Below are positions 7,266-14,861 of a stretch of DNA of 30,227 nt, one piece after another (position 1 is the first letter of the stretch; the number at the start of each line of letters is the position of its first letter). Source of the stretch: Bacteroidota bacterium. GTDB taxonomy: Bacteria; Bacteroidota; Bacteroidia; Chitinophagales; Chitinophagaceae. The notes under the pieces were generated by a model. The model searched no databases, had not been told where the DNA came from, and saw only the letters and a program-made list of their open reading frames with translations. Location: the NCBI GenBank assembly GCA_023423835.1, contig JAFAEW010000020.1:1-30227 (forward strand), written 5' to 3'. The translations under genes were made by a program, and so were the position numbers.

Positions 7266-7811
7266 ATGAATAATGAAAATAAAACCATCTTTACGATCGG
7301 TCATTCCACCCTTTCGACCTGTCAGTTTATCGGCCTGTTGAAAGAAAACAACATTCAATTGCTGGCAGATATAAGGGCTTATCCCGGATCCCGCAAATTT
7401 CCGCAATTCAATAAGGATAATCTAAGCCGTTCCTTAAGGGAAAACGGCATCGGATACGTACATCTGCCGGGTCTTGGCGGAAGAAGAAAGCGACCGCCGC
7501 TTTCGCAACCGACGGGTTGGAAGAACGAATCTTTTCAAAACTATGCAGCCTATATGCAGACAGCAGAATTTGCGGAGGCGATAGCAGAATTGGAATCCCT
7601 GGCGGGCGCTGAACGAATCGCTTATATGTGTTCGGAGGCGGTTTGGTGGCGTTGCCATCGTTCACTGGTTTCTGATTATTTGAAATCGAAAGGCTGGAAG
7701 GTTTTGCATATTTTGAATGGAAACCATTTAAAAGAACATCCTTACACGGCGGTTGCAAGTATTACCAATGGCAATCTTTCCTATCCTGTGAACGAAACCG
7801 AAAAGGGTTGA
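7266..7811 (+). CDS. DUF488 family protein
   Basis: The product has 181 residues from the ATG at 7266. A longer in-frame start at 7185 would overlap the divergent SemiSWEET gene and adds residues that do not look like the family N-terminus. The N-terminus IFTIGHST, the LLADIRAYPGSRKFPQF motif and the signature CSEAVWWRCHR are the conserved landmarks of DUF488. The Cys and His in the last motif suggest metal or nucleic-acid chemistry, but the biochemical role of the family is not established to my knowledge. It is a soluble cytoplasmic protein and appears to be a single gene. Confidence 0.85.
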   Translation: MNNENKTIFTIGHSTLSTCQFIGLLKENNIQLLADIRAYPGSRKFPQFNKDNLSRSLRENGIGYVHLPGLGGRRKRPPLSQPTGWKNESFQNYAAYMQTAEFAEAIAELESLAGAERIAYMCSEAVWWRCHRSLVSDYLKSKGWKVLHILNGNHLKEHPYTAVASITNGNLSYPVNETEKG

Positions 7812-7862
7812 TAAAATTTGCAAATTCGTTTAATATTGTAAGTGATTAAGTTATTCGAAACC

Positions 7863-7870
7863 TATCTTTG
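7863..7870 (+). promoter_or_regulatory. -7-type promoter element for the exonuclease gene (TATCTTTG)
   Basis: Exact TAnnTTTG, 22 bases before the ATG at 7893. A TTG at 7836-7838 lies about 24 bases further upstream and could be part of a -33 element. Confidence 0.6.
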
Positions 7871-7892
7871 ACCCATTAAATTTTCAGGCATT

Positions 7893-8666
7893 ATGAAACT
7901 TCAGTTAAACCGGCCGCTGGCTTTTATTGATCTTGAAACCACCGGTTTGAATATCAGCACCGACCGGATCATTGAGATCGCCATCGTAAAAGTGATGCCG
8001 GAAGGAGAGCGGTTGGTGAAGCACAAGTTCATTAATCCTGAAATGTCCATTCCGGTCGCGAGTACCGCTGTGCACGGAATCACCGATGATCATGTAAAGG
8101 ACATGCCCACTTTCCGTCAGGTGGCCAATGAAATAAAGCAGTTTTTAGATAATTCAGACCTTGGTGGATTTAACAGCAATCGTTTTGATATTCCTATGTT
8201 GATGGAGGAGTTTCTGCGGGCAGGTATTGATTTCCCGATCCATAACCGGAAAATGCTGGATGCGCAGAAAGTTTTCCACATGATGGAGCAGCGTACACTG
8301 ATTGCGGCATATAAATTTTATTGCGATTGCGAACTCGATGCTGCCCACAGTGCAAGAGCCGATGCGGAGGCTACCTGTGAAGTTTTGCTGGCCCAGATCG
8401 AACGGTATGAAAAGATCGGCAATACCGTAGAAAGTATTGTGAAATTTACCGGAGAAGACAATTTCGTGGATTTCTCCCGTCGTTTTGTTATGGCAGATGG
8501 CGTGGAGGTGTTTAATTTCGGCAAACATAAGGGAAAGCCGGTGGTGGAAGTTCTGAAATCAGAACCGCAGTATTACGACTGGATGATGAAAGGGGATTTC
8601 TCACTTCATACGAAACAGAAGTTAACAGAAATTTTTAACCGCACATTTTTGAAAAAAGTTCAATAG
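7893..8666 (+). CDS. DnaQ-like 3'-5' exonuclease (DEDDh) with ExoX-type C-terminal domain
   Basis: This 257-residue protein has all five acidic/histidine residues of the DEDDh exonuclease site: D13 and E15 in FIDLETTGLN, D99 in NSNRFDIPML, and H152 and D157 in HSARADAEAT. The exonuclease domain covers about residues 8-175. The C-terminal part (about 210-250) contains FNFGKHKGKPVVEV and YYDWMMKGDF, a small motif also seen at the end of exonuclease X and DUF3820 proteins. The likely role is removal of 3' ends of DNA in repair or proofreading. It is not obviously the polymerase III epsilon subunit. The start is supported by the promoter element at 7863. Confidence 0.88.
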   Translation: MKLQLNRPLAFIDLETTGLNISTDRIIEIAIVKVMPEGERLVKHKFINPEMSIPVASTAVHGITDDHVKDMPTFRQVANEIKQFLDNSDLGGFNSNRFDIPMLMEEFLRAGIDFPIHNRKMLDAQKVFHMMEQRTLIAAYKFYCDCELDAAHSARADAEATCEVLLAQIERYEKIGNTVESIVKFTGEDNFVDFSRRFVMADGVEVFNFGKHKGKPVVEVLKSEPQYYDWMMKGDFSLHTKQKLTEIFNRTFLKKVQ

Positions 8667-8718
8667 TTTTTATTCACCACAATCGCTTTTTTACCTTCCG
8701 AAATAGTGGGGATTATTG

Positions 8719-8726
8719 TATTTTCG
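8719..8726 (+). promoter_or_regulatory. Probable -7-type element for the glycosyltransferase gene (TATTTTCG)
   Basis: TAnnTTCG, 23 bases before the TTG start at 8750. A perfect TACATTTG at 8745-8752 also exists but overlaps the start codon and cannot serve it (see rejected items). Confidence 0.4.
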
Positions 8727-8749
8727 GCATCTGGAAAGCATATTTACAT

Positions 8750-9538
8750 TTGGAGAAGCTCATCATCATACCAACATTTAACGAAAAGGAAAACATCAGC
8801 AACATCCTGAATGCGATATTTTCCCTACGAAAAAATTATCATGTGCTGGTAATTGATGACAATTCTCCAGACAAGACTGCGCAGATTGTAAGGGACCTCA
8901 TGCTCAGTTACCCCGGGCAACTCTTTTTGGAGGAGCGGCCGGGAAAACTCGGTCTCGGAACCGCCTACATCCACGGCTTCAAATGGGCCATCAAAAAAGG
9001 TTATGAATACATTTTTGAGATGGATGCCGACTTCTCCCACAATCCCAATGATCTCGAACGATTGTATGAAGCCTGTAAAAAAAAGGGAGCCGATGTAGCA
9101 ATCGGAAGCCGTTATGTAAAAGGCGGGAAAACCGAAAACTGGCCGCTCGATCGCCATATCTATTCCAAAGGCGGCGCTTTCTATACCCGCATGATTACCG
9201 GCATTCCCGTAAAAGATCCCACCGCCGGATTTATCTGCTATAAGAGAATCGTTTTACAAACCATCGATCTCGATGCCATCCGTTTTATCGGCTACGCCTT
9301 TCAGATTGAAATGAAGTTTACCGCCTGGAAACTCGGATTTAGGATTGTGGAAGTTCCAATTGTATTCGTTGACCGTCAGGTTGGATTGAGTAAGATGAGT
9401 AAAGGAATTCTGAAGGAAGGCGTATTGGGTGTTTTAATCATTCAGTGGCAGAGCCTGGTGCATAAGATTCCCAAAAAAAATCCGGTCATAGAAAAAGATT
9501 CTCTGATCTCCGAAGATGTTATGGCAGAAGGAGATTAG
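8750..9538 (+). CDS. Polyprenol monophosphomannose synthase-like glycosyltransferase (GT2, DPM1 type)
   Basis: The protein has 262 residues and begins at TTG 8750, because no ATG or GTG lies near the conserved N-terminus EKLIIIPTFNEKENI. Further GT-A motifs follow in order: VIDDNSPDKTAQIV, EMDADFSHNP (the metal-binding DxD), and AIGSRYVKGG, with PTAGFICYKR near residue 155. This subgroup moves a sugar, usually mannose, from a nucleotide to a polyprenyl phosphate at the inner face of the membrane. There is no clear C-terminal membrane domain, so it matches the short soluble form. The EamA transporter gene follows, with its promoter starting inside this gene's stop codon region. Confidence 0.88.
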   Translation: MEKLIIIPTFNEKENISNILNAIFSLRKNYHVLVIDDNSPDKTAQIVRDLMLSYPGQLFLEERPGKLGLGTAYIHGFKWAIKKGYEYIFEMDADFSHNPNDLERLYEACKKKGADVAIGSRYVKGGKTENWPLDRHIYSKGGAFYTRMITGIPVKDPTAGFICYKRIVLQTIDLDAIRFIGYAFQIEMKFTAWKLGFRIVEVPIVFVDRQVGLSKMSKGILKEGVLGVLIIQWQSLVHKIPKKNPVIEKDSLISEDVMAEGD

Positions 9539-9543
9539 CTTTG
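9536..9543 (+). promoter_or_regulatory. -7-type promoter element for the EamA gene (TAGCTTTG)
   Basis: Exact TAnnTTTG whose first three bases are the stop codon of the glycosyltransferase gene. It is 25 bases before the ATG at 9569. Confidence 0.55.
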
Positions 9544-9568
9544 CCTTTTCATTTTATTAAAAACCTTG

Positions 9569-10456
9569 ATGAAGCCGGCGCTTATCCGTTTGCATATTAC
9601 GGTTTTCCTGTGGGGATTTACCGGAGTTTTGGGAAGATTGATCTCGTTGAATGAAGGCTGGCTCGTATGGTGGCGCCTTTGTCTCACCATCGCGATTCTC
9701 TGGGGATATTTTTATTTCACCAAAAAAATCTCCGGCGTTAAATGGCAGGATTTTCTCAAGATCGGCTCCATCGGTACTATTCTCGCCATCCATTGGGTTT
9801 TGTTTTATGGAAGTATCAAGTATTCAAATGTATCCATCGCATTAACCTGCCTGGCTACTTCGGGCATGTTATCAGCGATACTTGAGCCGGTATTTTTCCG
9901 AAAGAGGATCAACTTTGTGGAGCTGCTGTTAGGATCATTTGCACTGGCGGGAATCGTGATCATCTATTTCTCCAACCTTCAGTTTTCGGTGGGAATCTAT
10001 ATCGGATTACTTGCTGCAGTAGCAAGTGTTACCGCCTCCATTCTCAATAAAAAAATCGTTTCGGGCTATGCGCCCCAGGTGTTGACGCTTTATCAACTGA
10101 CCGGAGGTTTCATCGGACTCACGATCCTCATGCCGTTGTATGATTGGGTAATGGATTCGCATCCGGTTTTTCCCGGACAGTGGGACTGGCTGTGGCTTTT
10201 TATTCTTGCCGCCTTCTGCACGGTTCTTACTTTCATCTTATACATCAGTGCTCTAAAGCATTTAAGCGCCTTCACCATGAACCTGACGCTTACCCTCGAA
10301 CCGGTCTATGGCATCCTGCTCGCTTTCACCATCTTTCATGAAAACAAATACCTGAGCGATTATTTCTACGTCGGTTTTGCATTGATTCTGTTCGCTGTCG
10401 TTCTGCAGATGCGAAGAGTCGTACGGCAAAAAGAAATCGTGGTGCCTTTTGAATAA
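9569..10456 (+). CDS. EamA/DMT family transporter
   Basis: The protein has 295 residues and about ten membrane segments arranged as two EamA halves, the typical form of drug/metabolite transporter superfamily exporters. The N-terminus (LHITVFLWGFTGVLGRLISL) and the second half (LSAFTMNLTLTLEPVYGILLAF) carry the repeat signature, including the conserved Glu-Pro. The ATG at 9569 follows an in-frame TTG directly before it. The substrate is unknown; relatives move amino acids, nucleosides or other small metabolites. A second, different EamA gene lies at 20444. Confidence 0.88.
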   Translation: MKPALIRLHITVFLWGFTGVLGRLISLNEGWLVWWRLCLTIAILWGYFYFTKKISGVKWQDFLKIGSIGTILAIHWVLFYGSIKYSNVSIALTCLATSGMLSAILEPVFFRKRINFVELLLGSFALAGIVIIYFSNLQFSVGIYIGLLAAVASVTASILNKKIVSGYAPQVLTLYQLTGGFIGLTILMPLYDWVMDSHPVFPGQWDWLWLFILAAFCTVLTFILYISALKHLSAFTMNLTLTLEPVYGILLAFTIFHENKYLSDYFYVGFALILFAVVLQMRRVVRQKEIVVPFE

Positions 10457-10480
10457 CTTAGTGATCAATTAATCTGCGGC

Positions 10481-11200
10481 TCATACTGCCCCTCCGGTGG
10501 AAATATAGCGCACCAGTCTTCTTTTTGCAATGGGAAGCAGGGTTTCTTCAACCGGAAAATCGAGGTCGGTTTCAATGGCATATACCGCCGGATTGGGAAT
10601 GGCGGATTTGTTTCTTATCAACTCTCTTTTTATGTTCTCATAGGTATTTACAAAATTGCGATACCAGCTCTGGATAAATTCGGTTTTGATGCTCTGGTAT
10701 TTTTCATCCTGATTTTCAAATATGCTCAGCCTGTAATAATACACCCGCGTTTGCGTCTGATTTTCGGACAGAAAAAAATAGCCTTCATCCTGTTTCAACG
10801 GAATGATCCCGATTGGGCTTATCTGCATTTTATCCTCGATAAACTCATAGATTTCCGTACCATTGGTGATGGTAGATTGCATCTGCTTCTCTGCATATAA
10901 AATGATATCTTCCAGCTCCTTCATCATTTCATCATCTTCCACCATTTGCTCGTACAACAACTGCAACTTCTGGATCTGAATAAGCGTGAGCTGTTTGGAA
11001 AAGCGGCTCTGAAGGATCTTCTTATTTTTCTGGAATGAAATGATATTGTTATAATGAAAGATCACGTCGCTCAACTGCGGATAGAGCTTATTCTCATTGA
11101 AATATTTATTCACCTGCTGCAGGTAAGCGAGCAAGGTGTATTTCTTCAGTTCAAAATCAATATAGCCGTCTGCAAACCAGGTTTCCGATAAAGTCTTCAT
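10481..11200 (-). CDS. Conserved hypothetical cytoplasmic protein
   Basis: I recognise no domain in this 239-residue protein. It is soluble, with no signal peptide, and rich in long polar helices (about residues 15-120, with QLTLIQIQKLQLLYEQMVED). A more beta-like middle part follows (GIIPLKQDEGYFFLSENQTQTRVYYYRLSIF), and the C-terminal helix bundle ends KRRLVRYISTGG. Its pattern of conserved-looking aromatic and charged residues and its clean length support a real gene. A terminator stands between its start and the upstream E2 gene, so it is probably transcribed separately, although no TAnnTTTG element was found in front of it. Confidence 0.7.
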   Translation of the reverse strand: MKTLSETWFADGYIDFELKKYTLLAYLQQVNKYFNENKLYPQLSDVIFHYNNIISFQKNKKILQSRFSKQLTLIQIQKLQLLYEQMVEDDEMMKELEDIILYAEKQMQSTITNGTEIYEFIEDKMQISPIGIIPLKQDEGYFFLSENQTQTRVYYYRLSIFENQDEKYQSIKTEFIQSWYRNFVNTYENIKRELIRNKSAIPNPAVYAIETDLDFPVEETLLPIAKRRLVRYISTGGAV

Positions 11201-11230
11201 AAGTAAGAAGTTTAGTCTACAAGTAACAAA

Positions 11231-11258
11231 AAAAAGACCAGCAAACTGTGGTCTTTTT
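11231..11258 (-). terminator. Rho-independent terminator for the E2 gene
   Basis: The arms AAAAAGACCA (11231-11240) and TGGTCTTTTT (11249-11258) are perfect reverse complements around an 8-base loop. On the minus strand the stem is followed by further T residues (8 in all), as in an intrinsic terminator. It lies 31 bases past the stop of the E2 gene at 11289. The symmetrical A/T ends mean it could work in both directions. Confidence 0.8.
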
Positions 11259-11288
11259 ATAACGGTGAAGTGGAGACGGTTATTTTAT

Positions 11289-12605
11289 CTAAAACTCCCG
11301 GTTGATATCCCAGTTTTCAAATTCTTTTGCAACAGCAGTTAAAAAACTTGCGCCGATACTGCCATCAACAATTCTGTGATCATAGCTCAGGGAGAGATAC
11401 ATCATGTGACGAATTCCGATGGTATCACCGTGTTCGGTTTCTATTACCACCGGTCTTTTTTTGATCGCCCCTACGGCAAGAATGGCTACTTGTGGCTGGT
11501 TGATAATCGGCGTTCCCATCAGGCTTCCGAAGGTTCCTACATTGGTTAATGTAAAAGTGCCGCCGGCTGTATCATCGGGTTTCAGCTTGTTGTTGCGTGC
11601 ATTTTCCGCAAGCTGATTTACCTGTTTGCTCAGCCCCACAAGATTGAGATAATCTGCATTTCTTATTACCGGAACGATAAGATTGCCGCTTGGCAAGGCC
11701 GTTGCCATTCCGATATTGATGTCTTTTTTAATGAGAATGCGTTCGCCATCCACCGAACTGTTGATGACCGGATATTTTTTAATCACCCGTGTAATGCAAT
11801 CGATAAACATCGGCGTGAAGGTGATCTTCGAACTTTCTCTTTTTTCAAACTCTTTCTTCACCTTATTGCGCCACATCACCATATTTGTTACATCAGCCTC
11901 GGCGAAGCTGGTAACGTGCGGACTGGTCTTCTTACTTTCAACCATATGTTTCGCAATCATCTTGCGCATACGGTCCATTTCAATTATTTCCACATTTCCT
12001 TCTACGGTTCGTGGTTTTTCAATCACTGAAGGCGCTTCGAAAACCGGCGGTTGCGATTTTTCTGTGGCCTGTTCTTTAGATGCAGCCGGCGCCGTTTTTC
12101 CGGCTTTCCGGTTCTCAACATATTGCAGGATGTCTTTCTTCGTAACCCTTCCTTCATTGCCCGATCCGGGCAGGTTTTCCAGTTCCGACATCGGGATGCC
12201 TTCCTGGTTTGCAATGTTTAATACAAGAGGAGAATAAAACCTGTTGGCCTGCGGCTGGCTTTGATTTTCCGCCTGCGAAGGCTGTGGAACATAAGGAATC
12301 TCTTTCTCAATCGCCGGTTGCTCAACTTCCGCCACGGGCTGCGATGAGGCCGGTTGTGCAGATGCACCGGTTTCAATATGTGCAATGACGGTTCCCACAG
12401 GAACCACATCGTTCTCTTTAAACAAAATATCTTTTAATATACCTTCGGCAGTAGAAGGTACTTCGCTGTCAACTTTATCGGTAGCGATATCTAAAACAGT
12501 TTCATCCTGTTTTATTGCGTCGCCCGGCTTTTTATGCCATTTCAGAATCGTTGCTTCAATGATACTTTCTCCAAGTTTCGGCATTATAAGATCAACTATT
12601 GCCAT
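11289..12605 (-). CDS. 2-oxo acid dehydrogenase complex E2 component (dihydrolipoyl acyltransferase)
   Basis: This 438-residue protein has the three E2 parts in order. The lipoyl domain (about 3-78) carries the lipoylation motif TDKVDSEVPS with K44. A Pro/Ala/Gln-rich linker follows, then a peripheral subunit-binding domain (about 120-160, with RVTKKDILQYV). The catalytic domain (about 205-438) ends with SYDHRIVDGS, which gives the active-site His (H410) and Asp (D414). It moves acyl groups from E1 to CoA in the pyruvate, 2-oxoglutarate or branched-chain complex. No E1 or E3 gene lies nearby, so which complex it serves is not settled. The 257-base region upstream may be a leader or a separate RNA. 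Confidence 0.92.
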   Translation of the reverse strand: MAIVDLIMPKLGESIIEATILKWHKKPGDAIKQDETVLDIATDKVDSEVPSTAEGILKDILFKENDVVPVGTVIAHIETGASAQPASSQPVAEVEQPAIEKEIPYVPQPSQAENQSQPQANRFYSPLVLNIANQEGIPMSELENLPGSGNEGRVTKKDILQYVENRKAGKTAPAASKEQATEKSQPPVFEAPSVIEKPRTVEGNVEIIEMDRMRKMIAKHMVESKKTSPHVTSFAEADVTNMVMWRNKVKKEFEKRESSKITFTPMFIDCITRVIKKYPVINSSVDGERILIKKDINIGMATALPSGNLIVPVIRNADYLNLVGLSKQVNQLAENARNNKLKPDDTAGGTFTLTNVGTFGSLMGTPIINQPQVAILAVGAIKKRPVVIETEHGDTIGIRHMMYLSLSYDHRIVDGSIGASFLTAVAKEFENWDINREF

Positions 12606-12642
12606 ATATGATGTCGGTTTTTTGTAATTCTTTTATTTATTA

Positions 12643-12840
12643 GCCCGGCTTCCGGTTCTTTGGTCATCGTCCCTTGGGTCGCACTCTTGTACTGCATATC
12701 ATTGGGCATCAGAAGAACGCGCTGTTCAAAAAGCCGTTGACAAAACTCAATCTTCTCTGGTTTTCGGCGAAGCAAAATCGTATCCCCAATCTGTCTTATA
12801 CGGTTTTAACAGGCATCGAAACACCCAGGTCGATAAGCCG
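12643..12840 (-). ncRNA. Candidate structured RNA, 6S-RNA-like, or long structured leader of the E2 gene
   Basis: A consensus promoter element sits just upstream (12844-12851). From 12840 down to about 12643 there is no frame I believe in, but paired segments nest like one extended hairpin. They are CGGCTT (12840-12835) with AAGCCG (12651-12646), ATCG (12834-12831) with CGAT (12669-12666), CCTGGGT (12829-12823) with ACCCAAGG (12679-12672, one bulge), ATTGGG (12790-12785) with CCCAAT (12706-12701), and an apical GCCGAAAAC (12768-12760) with GTTTT (12746-12742) and CGGC (12736-12733). A large internal bubble (12822-12791 against 12700-12680) separates the closing stem from the upper stem. Length near 200 and this layout resemble 6S RNA. 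The alternative is a 5' leader of the E2 mRNA, since the E2 start is 38 bases further on. Confidence 0.4.
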
Positions 12841-12843
12841 CGG

Positions 12844-12851
12844 CAAAGGTA
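12844..12851 (-). promoter_or_regulatory. -7-type promoter element for the candidate RNA / E2 gene (TACCTTTG)
   Basis: Exact TAnnTTTG on the minus strand, beginning 12 bases past the cinA stop codon. No similar element lies between here and the E2 start, so E2 is probably also transcribed from it, which would give a leader of about 235 bases. Confidence 0.6.
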
Positions 12852-12862
12852 CTAAAACGGTT

Positions 12863-14119
12863 TTACTGTTTTAAGATGAATAACCTCAAAAGATTTAACG
12901 CATTTACTGCCGTTATTTCAATGTTTCGTTCGCGATCGTATCTTAAATTTAATTTTTTCGTTTCGAGTCCTTTTTTACCGCAAACTGCAATCCAAACCGT
13001 TCCAACCGGCTTTTCCGCACTTCCGCCATCGGGCCCCATGATTCCGGATACCGCAATTGAAAAATCGGTTCCCATCAGCTTCCGGCAGTTTTCGGCCATT
13101 TGAATCACGGTTTCCTCACTCACGGCTCCTTCCTGCAGCAGGGTTTCGGATGCCACATGCAATACGTTCTCCTTGATGCTGTTGGCATAACTCACGACAC
13201 TGCCCGAAAAATAAGCCGAAGATCCTGCCTTTTTTGTAAGTAAATGCGCAATATATCCGCCGGTGCAACTTTCGGCCGTGCTGACCGTATATCCGTTTTC
13301 CTTCAGCAATTTCCCGACACAATCTGCAATCGTGATATCCTCAGTGGCCACAAGGTAAGGCGCGGTAAGTTGCTGTAGGTCCGAAAAATACGCATCCAGG
13401 TCTTTTTCAACCGTTTCTTCCTCACCGAAGCCCGTCAGCCGCAGGCGCACCATTGTATTGTTGGGCAGGTAGGCAAGCTTGATGTTTTCAGGTAAGTTTG
13501 TTTCTACCGGCTGTATCAATTCGGCGAGATTAGACTCACCGATGCCGATGGTTAACAAGGTGCGATGCCCGATCTTCGGAACCTTAAAGCGCCTCAATAG
13601 CTGTGGCAGCACGCGGTTGGTCATAATTCCTTTCATCTCGTGCGGCACGCCGGGAAGACTGACGTAGATCTTGTCGTTTTTTTCAAACCACATCCCCGGC
13701 GCGGTTCCGGTCTCGTTTTTCAACACGGTGCAAACATCAGGCACTTCGGCCTGTTTGCGATTTCGTTCGAGTAAAGGACCGGATCGGTGAAATACCTGTT
13801 TGAACAGGTGTTCGATATGTTGAAGGGTTGCTTCATCCGTTACCAGTTTTCCTCCAAAATATTCGCATAAGACCGGTTTGGTAATATCATCTGCCGTTGG
13901 GCCGAGACCGCCGGTGATCAAAATGATATCCGAATTTTTTCCCTCCTCATCCAATACGTTCAGGATATCGTTTTTTACATCGCCAACCGATACGGTTCTT
14001 CTGAGCCAGATTCCGATCTTGATTAATTCCACTGCCATCCAGGCGCTGTTGGTGTCGATGACCTGCCCGATCAATAATTCATCTCCAATCGTTATTACAG
14101 AAGCGGTTATCCTCTTCAT
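12863..14119 (-). CDS. cinA: CinA family protein (competence/damage-inducible protein, NMN amidase type)
   Basis: The 418-residue protein has two domains. The N-terminal COG1058 / MoCF-type domain (about 1-170) includes ITIGDELLIGQVIDTN and ILITGGLGPTADDITK. The C-terminal CinA domain (about 265-415) includes STAESCTGGYIAHLLT and AVSGIMGPDGGSAEKPVGTV. In characterised relatives the C-terminal domain deamidates nicotinamide mononucleotide, and the N-terminal domain has ADP-ribose pyrophosphatase activity, so the protein salvages pyridine nucleotides. The ATG at 14119 matches the family start; a GTG at 14140 would fall inside the promoter element. The region upstream is the repeat array. Confidence 0.92.
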   Translation of the reverse strand: MKRITASVITIGDELLIGQVIDTNSAWMAVELIKIGIWLRRTVSVGDVKNDILNVLDEEGKNSDIILITGGLGPTADDITKPVLCEYFGGKLVTDEATLQHIEHLFKQVFHRSGPLLERNRKQAEVPDVCTVLKNETGTAPGMWFEKNDKIYVSLPGVPHEMKGIMTNRVLPQLLRRFKVPKIGHRTLLTIGIGESNLAELIQPVETNLPENIKLAYLPNNTMVRLRLTGFGEEETVEKDLDAYFSDLQQLTAPYLVATEDITIADCVGKLLKENGYTVSTAESCTGGYIAHLLTKKAGSSAYFSGSVVSYANSIKENVLHVASETLLQEGAVSEETVIQMAENCRKLMGTDFSIAVSGIMGPDGGSAEKPVGTVWIAVCGKKGLETKKLNLRYDRERNIEITAVNALNLLRLFILKQ

Positions 14120-14139
14120 CCTTTCTTTTTTATCCACCA

Positions 14140-14147
14140 CAAAACTA
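14140..14147 (-). promoter_or_regulatory. -7-type promoter element for cinA (TAGTTTTG)
   Basis: Exact TAnnTTTG on the minus strand, 20 bases before the cinA ATG at 14119. It rules out the longer GTG start. Confidence 0.6.
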
Positions 14148-14170
14148 AATCATTAGAATGTACGGCGACA

Positions 14171-14815
14171 TTTCTCTGCGAGAAAAAACGTTGGAGCGCA
14201 AAGAACATAAGAAGGCGGCGCCACGCAGAACTTTAATGGCGATCTCTGGGCGGGAAAAGAGATGGAGCGCAGAGAACATAAGAACGCGGAGTTACGCAGC
14301 GTTTTACTGAAAATTTCTCTGCGAATTCTCCTTATCTCCCGTTCTCTGCGCTTAAAAAAAAGATCAGAGCGCAAAGCACATAAGAACGCGGAGTTACGCA
14401 GAGTTTTAATGAAAATCTCTCTCTGCGAATTCTCCTTATCTCTCGTTCTCTGCGTTTAAAAAAAGATCAGATCGCAAAGCACATAAGAACGCCGAGTTAC
14501 GCAGAGTTTTAATGAAAATCTCTCTCTGCGAATTCCCCTTATCTCTCGTTCTCTGCGTTGAAAAAAAAACATCAGAGCGCAAAGAACATAAGAACGCCGA
14601 GTTACGCAGCGTTTTAATGAAAATCTCTCTCTGCGAATTCTCCTTATCTCCCGTTCTCTGCGTTTAAAAAAAAGATCAGAGCGCAAAGAAGATAAGAATG
14701 CAGCGGAACACAGAGTTTTAATGGAAATCACTCTCTGCGAATTCTTCTTATCTCCCGTTCTCTGCGTTTAAAAAAAAGATCAGGGCGAAAGAACATGAGA
14801 ACGCAAAGCCAGCGG
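14171..14815. repeat. Tandem array of ~104-base hairpin-forming repeats
   Basis: The word GAGCGC or a close variant recurs at about 14193, 14264, 14367, 14470, 14575, 14679 and 14783, a period of 103-105 apart from a first shorter unit of 71. Each full unit has a left arm (CGCAAAGMACATAAGAACGC then GAGTTACGCAG), a middle GTTTTAATGAAAATCT, and a right arm (CTCTGCGAATTCTCCTTATC then GTTCTCTGCG). The right arm is roughly the reverse complement of the left, and an A-run plus GATCA closes the unit. Both ends are partial units. This array fills the gap between the divergent cinA and dacB genes; no gene is supported within it. Confidence 0.92.
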
Positions 14816-14861
14816 GACGGCTTGCGGCCGAATGCAGGAGGAATTGTATATTAGCCTCATC

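Noticed and set aside
8745..8752. TACATTTG as the promoter of the glycosyltransferase gene
   Set aside because: It overlaps the TTG start, and no other start codon lies downstream before the conserved N-terminus, so a transcript from it would lack the gene's start. The TATTTTCG at 8719 fits better.
12643..12840. tmRNA or SRP RNA as the identity of the structured region
   Set aside because: There is no tRNA-like end with a tag frame, and the conserved SRP apical loop sequence is missing.
12674..12874. 66-codon plus-strand frame between cinA and the E2 gene
   Set aside because: It lies antisense to the candidate structured RNA and the end of cinA, has no promoter on its strand, and its composition looks non-coding.
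14153..14731. Several 65-91-codon frames rich in Arg and Ser in the repeat array
   Set aside because: They follow the 104-base repeat on both strands and contain the same short words over and over; they are products of the repeat, not genes.
14171..14815. CRISPR array
   Set aside because: The whole ~104-base unit repeats with no unique spacers, and no cas gene is present.
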